Assembly: GCA_023301335.1 (NCBI GenBank)
Contig: JALZVA010000169.1
Coordinates: 1-9,954 of the forward strand
Direction of reading: 5' to 3'
DNA from: Akkermansiaceae bacterium
GTDB taxonomy: Bacteria; Verrucomicrobiota; Verrucomicrobiia; Verrucomicrobiales; Akkermansiaceae
DNA: 9,954 nt
The notes beneath the pieces are model-generated. The model saw nothing but the letters and a program-made list of their open reading frames with translations, was not told the origin of the DNA and searched no databases. Each line of letters opens with the position of its first letter. The stretch's first letter is position 1. Position numbers and translations under genes: made by a program. Of the stretch, positions 5,761 through 9,954 are shown one piece after another.

Positions 5761-7269
5761 ATGAGGTTTAAAGTTGTAGCCAAGCTGTTAGGCGCTTTAC
5801 TTATTCTACTCAGCCTTTTCATGCTGGTCTGTGGGCTCTATGACCTAAGTCTAGATAAGAGTGAGCAGACGAATGGTTTTTTCGCCCTCTCTTTTGGAGG
5901 AGGAGCCACCTTTTTAAGTGGAGTTGTGTTTCTTTTACTAGGGATAGGGAAGTTTGAAAAAATATCACGTAGAGAAGGCATTGCTGTAGTTGGCTTAGGT
6001 TGGTTGTTCTCCGCTTTTTTCTCTGCGATTCCCTTCATCATCTGTGAACCCTTCGCTGGGTCTGGAGAGCCAAAGTTAGATATATTTTCCGCTATTTTTG
6101 AAGCCACCTCTGGAATCTCCGCTACAGGTTCTACCAATTTACAAAATATCGAAGCATGGCCTAAAGCTCTGCTTCTTTGGCGTGGCCTCACACAATGGCT
6201 GGGTGGTCTAGGAATTCTAGTGATCTTTGTCGCAGTCATGTCTTACATCGGATTGGGTGCAAGGTCTCTATTTAGAAATGAATCCTCTTTCCAAACAGGA
6301 GAAGTAAGCGTGTCAAGAATCCGAGACACGGCCATGGTTATCTTAAAGATTTACCTACTCCTTACCATCGTCTGCGGACTGGGCTTATTAGCTATGGGCT
6401 TCACTCCCTTTGACGCACTCGCACACACGCTCACCACCGTATCGACAGGAGGATTCAGCCCTAAGCAAGATAGCATAGGATACTATTCAGGCTGGGGGAA
6501 TGGATGGCTGATCGAGCTATGGATAAGTGCCTTCATGCTGATTTGTAGTGTCAGTTTTCTCGTGTGGGTAGTCTTGCTTAAAAAACGCTGGAATCGACTC
6601 AGGAGTGAGGAAGAGGGACGGTTTTTCTTCGGCTGGTGTGTGGGTGTAAGTTTACTCATCTTTGGTGGAATCATGATCACTCAAGGGGGGGACGACTGGC
6701 TGCTCATCTTGCGCCAAGCTTGGTTTAACACCGTTTCCATCGCTTCCTCTACCGGCTACGCCGTAGCTGACTACACGATGTGGCCAGCTTATACCGAATA
6801 CCTTCTTCTGATTTCCGTTACTGTGGGTGGTTGCTCTGGCTCCACTACGGGTGGTCTCAAGGTGAGTAGATTCTTAGTGATCCTGCGCACCTCGTTAGAA
6901 GAAGTGGTCAGAGCCTTCCGCCCGAACAAGGTAGCAGGTATCCAAATTAACGGAAATCGACTGAGTGCGGATGCAAAAAGGCAAATTATCAGTTTTGTGG
7001 TCCTCTACATCCTTACCTTCTTTGTCGCTGTAGCCATCGTAGGAATGATGGAAATGAATAATGGGATTGATGTCGATACGGCCTTTGGCATGGTCATGGC
7101 GACGATGAGTAATGCCGGCCCAGGTATCGGTAATGTCGGCCCTGCAGATAATTTTTCCTTTGTCGAACCTTGGACAAAACTCTTCCTCAGCTTCATGATG
7201 ATTGTTGGAAGACTTGAACTCTACACAATCTTCGTCCTCTTCGTACCTTCTTTCTGGAAGCGTTATTAA
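5761..7269 (+). CDS. trkH: Trk potassium uptake channel subunit TrkH
   Basis: This inner-membrane protein forms the potassium-conducting pore of the Trk system. It has 502 residues, slightly longer than E. coli TrkH, and many hydrophobic spans from residue 8 on. The four P-loop selectivity filters are visible: SGISATGS (117-124), TTVSTGGFS (225-233), SIASSTGY (326-333) and TMSNAGPG (448-455), each with its conserved glycine. The hallmark GGCSGSTTGGLK (356-367) lies in the segment corresponding to the intramembrane loop thought to gate ion flow. The protein ends in IVGRLELYTIFVLFVPSFW (481-499), typical of the family. It starts one base after the trkA stop with no Shine-Dalgarno of its own, so translation is probably coupled. 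A KtrB/TrkG-type relative would fit less well given the TrkA partner. Confidence 0.95.
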   Translation: MRFKVVAKLLGALLILLSLFMLVCGLYDLSLDKSEQTNGFFALSFGGGATFLSGVVFLLLGIGKFEKISRREGIAVVGLGWLFSAFFSAIPFIICEPFAGSGEPKLDIFSAIFEATSGISATGSTNLQNIEAWPKALLLWRGLTQWLGGLGILVIFVAVMSYIGLGARSLFRNESSFQTGEVSVSRIRDTAMVILKIYLLLTIVCGLGLLAMGFTPFDALAHTLTTVSTGGFSPKQDSIGYYSGWGNGWLIELWISAFMLICSVSFLVWVVLLKKRWNRLRSEEEGRFFFGWCVGVSLLIFGGIMITQGGDDWLLILRQAWFNTVSIASSTGYAVADYTMWPAYTEYLLLISVTVGGCSGSTTGGLKVSRFLVILRTSLEEVVRAFRPNKVAGIQINGNRLSADAKRQIISFVVLYILTFFVAVAIVGMMEMNNGIDVDTAFGMVMATMSNAGPGIGNVGPADNFSFVEPWTKLFLSFMMIVGRLELYTIFVLFVPSFWKRY

Positions 7270-7390
7270 AATAAAAGGGAGAGCATAGGCTAGGCTATCC
7301 TAAGGGAATAGGTGTAGTTTTTTGCATAGATGGTGAATAAAAAGTTGCTGTGCATGAGTTCTGCTAGAGGATAGAACCTAAGACGATCCA
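7270..7390 (+). other. Intergenic region between trkH and agarase-like gene
   Basis: These 121 bases hold the end of the trk transcript and presumably a promoter for the next gene. No gene is recognisable. TTGCTG and AGGATA are spaced 17 bases apart at about 7345-7373, but the second hexamer is a poor match to a -10 box. AGAGGA lies about 20 bases before the ATG, too far for a normal Shine-Dalgarno. Confidence 0.3.
7295..7323 (+). terminator. Weak terminator-like hairpin after trkH
   Basis: CTATCC (7295-7300) can pair with GGAATAG (7305-7311) with one bulged A around a TAAG loop. Five bases later comes a run of six T (7318-7323). The stem is short, so termination here is only a possibility. 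Confidence 0.25.
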
Positions 7391-9190
7391 ATGATGATAT
7401 TAAAATACCTTTCTCTATTGTGTGTGTGCGGAGCTTTTTTTGCGTCTGCACCAGTGCTGTTAGCTGAGCTGCCAGAAGCAAGTGTCTATGATGAGAAGAC
7501 GGAGAAATTTTACCCTTATAAAGCGAGAACACTTGATGATGTAGAAGGCTACCAGGAACGACCAGAGAATTTAGAGTTTAGCCGTTACGGGGGGTGGAAA
7601 GCTAAGCGAGTGAAAGCTACAGGATTTTTTCGCGTGGAGAAGATTGAGGGACGTTGGTGGGTGATTGACCCAGAAGGATACCTATACATTCACAAAGCGG
7701 TAAATTCAGTGCAGCTCTTCAAAGGCTACTCACCTGATAATGTCTATGAAACCCTTCCGGGATTTGGGTTTAACGGGACTGGCAATTGGTCAGATATTGA
7801 GATCCAAGACTCACGACTCAAAAAATCAACGCCTCTTGCGTATTGCCCGAAATATAGTTTTGTAAGTAGCTATAAGCACAAGCGTAAAGATAAATTACCG
7901 ATTGCTGTTTTTGATGACGCCTTTGTTGATTTTTGTGAAAGAAAAGCAAAGTTTTTTGCTCAATTTAAAAATGACCCTCATGTATTTGGATACTTTATTG
8001 ATAACGAGCTCTCCTGGACTTTCACTGGGGGGCTAGAGTCTCACTTAGGAGTGAAAGACCCTAAAGATAAGAATTACTTGGCTGCAGTTAAGTTCTTATC
8101 TTCGCGGAATAAAGGGGTGAAGGATTTCACAGATGATGACGCGGATGACTATGCAGCTTTAATGCTAGAGCGTTACCTGACTGTCGTCTGTGCTGCGGTG
8201 AGGAAGGTTGATCCTAATCACATGATCCTAGGGCCACGCTTTAATAAGAACTGGAATCGCTCCAAAGAGTTTATGGAAACAGCGGGAAGGCATTTAGACA
8301 TTGTGGCTCTAAATCATTACCACAGATGGGGAACGCGTAATAATGAGCTAGAAAATATCGCCATTTGGTCAAAGAAACCGCTCTTGATGTCAGAATTTTA
8401 TGCCATGGAGAAAATCCCTAATTTCGAAGAAAAAGGTGCAGGCTGGAGAGTTGAAGACGAATATTCCCGAGCACTTTTTTATGAAAATTTTCTCACCACA
8501 CAATTAGAGAAACCGTTTGTAGTAGGCTTTCATTGGTTTAATTTTCAAGACGACTTTAAAGACGGAAGCCTCACAGAGGCAAAAGCTAAAAGAGGGATTA
8601 TCGATATAAAGGCAAAGGAATACTTAAAGCTCAAACAGAGCATGAGACACGTGAACGACCGCATCTATGACTATATTGATTATGTGGACTCACGGGCTAA
8701 GCCAGATGTGACTCTTCCAGCTGAGGCAGATGCTTATTTCCAAGGGGATAAGAATGTTGGAGCTGGTCCAGAGTTATTGGTCAGAAGTGCCAGTAAGAAA
8801 TACGCCCGCACAGCCTATCTACGATTTGACCCAGCATCAATTAACGGGAAAAAGATAGTCTCAGCAAAAATCCAACTCTTTGGGACGAGTTTAGAGGAAA
8901 AGCTAACGGGAAATTACCACGCTGCATTAGTCAAAAATAAATCGTGGAAAGAAAACGACATCACCCTCGATAACGCACCAACAGGCTCAACAGTCCTAGC
9001 AACCTGGAATCACGGCGATGATATAGAAATCGATGTGACAAAAGAATTAATTTCAGCTATAAAAAATCGAGATAAACTGTCTATTAAAGTCTATGACACA
9101 CTGGCTAATAAGCTAGAGGTCACCTATGGCTCACGCGAGCACCCAAACACGTATGCCCAGCCGAAACTGGTCGTGTATTATAAGAAATAA
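7391..9190 (+). CDS. Secreted agarase-like glycoside hydrolase with C-terminal DNRLRE/CBM96-type module
   Basis: A Sec signal peptide (residues 1 to about 25, cleavage near VLLA) leads to a clan-A (alpha/beta)8 catalytic domain of about residues 70-420. Its first strand region, ATGFFRVEKIEGRWWVIDPEG (76-96), is typical of beta-agarase-like proteins. E206 in GYFIDNELSW is the likely acid/base, E335 in KPLLMSEFY the likely nucleophile; ALNHYHRW (306-313) and FHWFNFQDD (380-388) line the expected active site. Residues 440-599 form a beta-rich module of the DNRLRE/CBM96 kind, with AEADAYFQG (444-452) and TAYLRFDPASI (474-484), which in this group binds polysaccharide or attaches to other secreted proteins. 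The enzyme should act outside the cytoplasm on an algal or similar polysaccharide; the precise GH family (a GH50 relative is my guess) and substrate cannot be fixed. No companion sulfatase or transporter is in the window. Two adjacent ATG codons open the gene; I use the first. Confidence 0.8.
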   Translation: MMILKYLSLLCVCGAFFASAPVLLAELPEASVYDEKTEKFYPYKARTLDDVEGYQERPENLEFSRYGGWKAKRVKATGFFRVEKIEGRWWVIDPEGYLYIHKAVNSVQLFKGYSPDNVYETLPGFGFNGTGNWSDIEIQDSRLKKSTPLAYCPKYSFVSSYKHKRKDKLPIAVFDDAFVDFCERKAKFFAQFKNDPHVFGYFIDNELSWTFTGGLESHLGVKDPKDKNYLAAVKFLSSRNKGVKDFTDDDADDYAALMLERYLTVVCAAVRKVDPNHMILGPRFNKNWNRSKEFMETAGRHLDIVALNHYHRWGTRNNELENIAIWSKKPLLMSEFYAMEKIPNFEEKGAGWRVEDEYSRALFYENFLTTQLEKPFVVGFHWFNFQDDFKDGSLTEAKAKRGIIDIKAKEYLKLKQSMRHVNDRIYDYIDYVDSRAKPDVTLPAEADAYFQGDKNVGAGPELLVRSASKKYARTAYLRFDPASINGKKIVSAKIQLFGTSLEEKLTGNYHAALVKNKSWKENDITLDNAPTGSTVLATWNHGDDIEIDVTKELISAIKNRDKLSIKVYDTLANKLEVTYGSREHPNTYAQPKLVVYYKK

Positions 9191-9275
9191 TACACAACTA
9201 CGAGCTACTAAGTTAGGTAAGAATATTTGAAGAATGACCGGGCCTTCTTAAAATGAATCCCTTATGATAGTCCTT

Positions 9276-9954
9276 TTAGTAAGGAAGAACGAGAGCTGTA
9301 TCGGCAAGTGCCTCAGTCGGCGTTCCTTTCATGATTAGTCCGCTCCAGGGATTATTTGTCACGCTAGGCGTATTGGGGAGATATGCCATCCCATTCGCTG
9401 GGTTGGCGATGGCTCCAGTGCTATCTTGAGGGTAGACGCTGCCGGAACCATCTGAAGTGAGCACAATAGTCTGACTCCCATACCAATCTTCAAATCTAAT
9501 TGCCGTTATTGAGGCTGGTGGACCAGCTTGAACTGGGCAGATAATCAGGGGGGTATTAGCACTGTCTAAAACGATATTAACTGGAATGGTCGCATTACCA
9601 ACACCTAGTGAGAAAATATTTTCTCCCGCTACGAGCATATTGTCTTCATTCCCTGCCGATCCGAAAGCAGAAGGAGTGCCTTTGACGAAAAACGGTTTTT
9701 CGTCACGGAGTGTGCGGTTAGAGAAAAGGGTATCAAAGGCTGCAGTGGCATCTGGGCCTATAATAGCTCTTCCGCCACTCTTAATGGCGGCGTCTCTCAC
9801 TCCAATGTAAATGTCTTTAGCATTACTGAGAGCGTTGGTCGCTCTAGCCTTGTTTAGCTGTCTGATCATAACCGGCGTGGAGATGGCAGCTAGCCCTGCA
9901 ATAATAGCGATGACTACGAGAAGTTCCACAAGTGTGAAACCTTTAGATGGATGG
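9276..9954 (-). CDS. Prepilin-type (type II secretion/type IV pilin-like) protein, start beyond window
   Basis: The frame stays open to the window edge, so the true start is missing; the GTG at 9929 is only the valine of the prepilin motif. The edge reads HPSKGFTLVELLVVIAIIAGL, a classic class III signal: cleavage after G, methylated F+1 and E+5, then a hydrophobic helix. Such proteins are processed by the PilD prepilin peptidase and assembled into type IV pili or type II secretion pseudopili. The rest (over 200 residues) is a low-charge, Gly/Ala/Thr-rich beta-type domain with DWYGSQTIVLTSDGSGSVYPQ around its middle and NPWSGLIM near the end, with no family that I recognise. Verrucomicrobia carry many such genes, often lone, so it need not be a secretion-system component. 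It converges on the agarase-like gene, leaving 85 bases between them. Confidence 0.85.
   Translation of the reverse strand, partial: HPSKGFTLVELLVVIAIIAGLAAISTPVMIRQLNKARATNALSNAKDIYIGVRDAAIKSGGRAIIGPDATAAFDTLFSNRTLRDEKPFFVKGTPSAFGSAGNEDNMLVAGENIFSLGVGNATIPVNIVLDSANTPLIICPVQAGPPASITAIRFEDWYGSQTIVLTSDGSGSVYPQDSTGAIANPANGMAYLPNTPSVTNNPWSGLIMKGTPTEALADTALVLPY

Noticed and set aside
5838..6239. 133-codon minus-strand frame inside trkH
   Set aside because: Antisense to conserved TrkH membrane and filter segments; the Pro/Lys/Arg-rich translation is what reversing hydrophobic codons gives.
9191..9275. Bidirectional terminator between the agarase-like and prepilin genes
   Set aside because: Only short pairings such as AAGAA/TTCTT and CCTT/AAGG were found, without a GC stem followed by a T-run.
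1..9954. tRNA, rRNA, CRISPR arrays, insertion sequences or prophage genes
   Set aside because: No T-loop-like motif, regularly spaced repeats, transposase or phage motifs were seen on either strand, and codon use is even throughout.

Overview
The window looks like chromosomal DNA of a Gram-negative, probably marine bacterium, most likely a verrucomicrobium or a relative in the PVC group. This is inferred from content, not from any marker gene. The grounds are a prepilin-type GFTLVE protein beside a secreted agarase-like glycoside hydrolase with a C-terminal DNRLRE/CBM96-type module, and coding regions that mostly lack a Shine-Dalgarno sequence. Base composition is moderate and even, and I see no insertion sequence, tRNA, rRNA, CRISPR or phage gene.

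Layout. Positions 1-141 (minus) hold the first 47 codons of an exported protein. A ychJ-like SEC-C protein (306-767, plus) converges, four bases apart, on a serB-type phosphoserine phosphatase (772-1410, minus). Divergent from serB is pyrH-frr (1533-2857, plus), UMP kinase and ribosome recycling factor in the common bacterial order, closed by a clear intrinsic terminator (2885-2918). Next come a Tat-exported YcbK/MepK-like M15 murein peptidase (3037-3675), a second terminator-like hairpin (3705-3739), and a stand-alone CYTH triphosphatase-type protein (3745-4212).

After a 200-base gap with a perfect 14-base palindrome, trkA-trkH (4413-7269) encode a complete Trk potassium uptake pair: TrkA with two nucleotide-binding RCK halves and TrkH with four P-loop filters. 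They are one base apart and surely co-transcribed. A second gap leads to the agarase-like enzyme (7391-9190), which converges on a prepilin-like gene (9276-9954, minus) whose start lies beyond the window.

The genes are mostly housekeeping: serine synthesis, UDP supply, translation recycling, cell wall turnover and potassium uptake, with one polysaccharide-degradation gene. I found no convincing new multi-gene system. The points worth a second look are regulatory or structural: a terminator hairpin ending five bases before the CYTH start codon, the palindrome against the trkA start, the widespread absence of Shine-Dalgarno sequences, and the unassigned specificity of the agarase-like enzyme.
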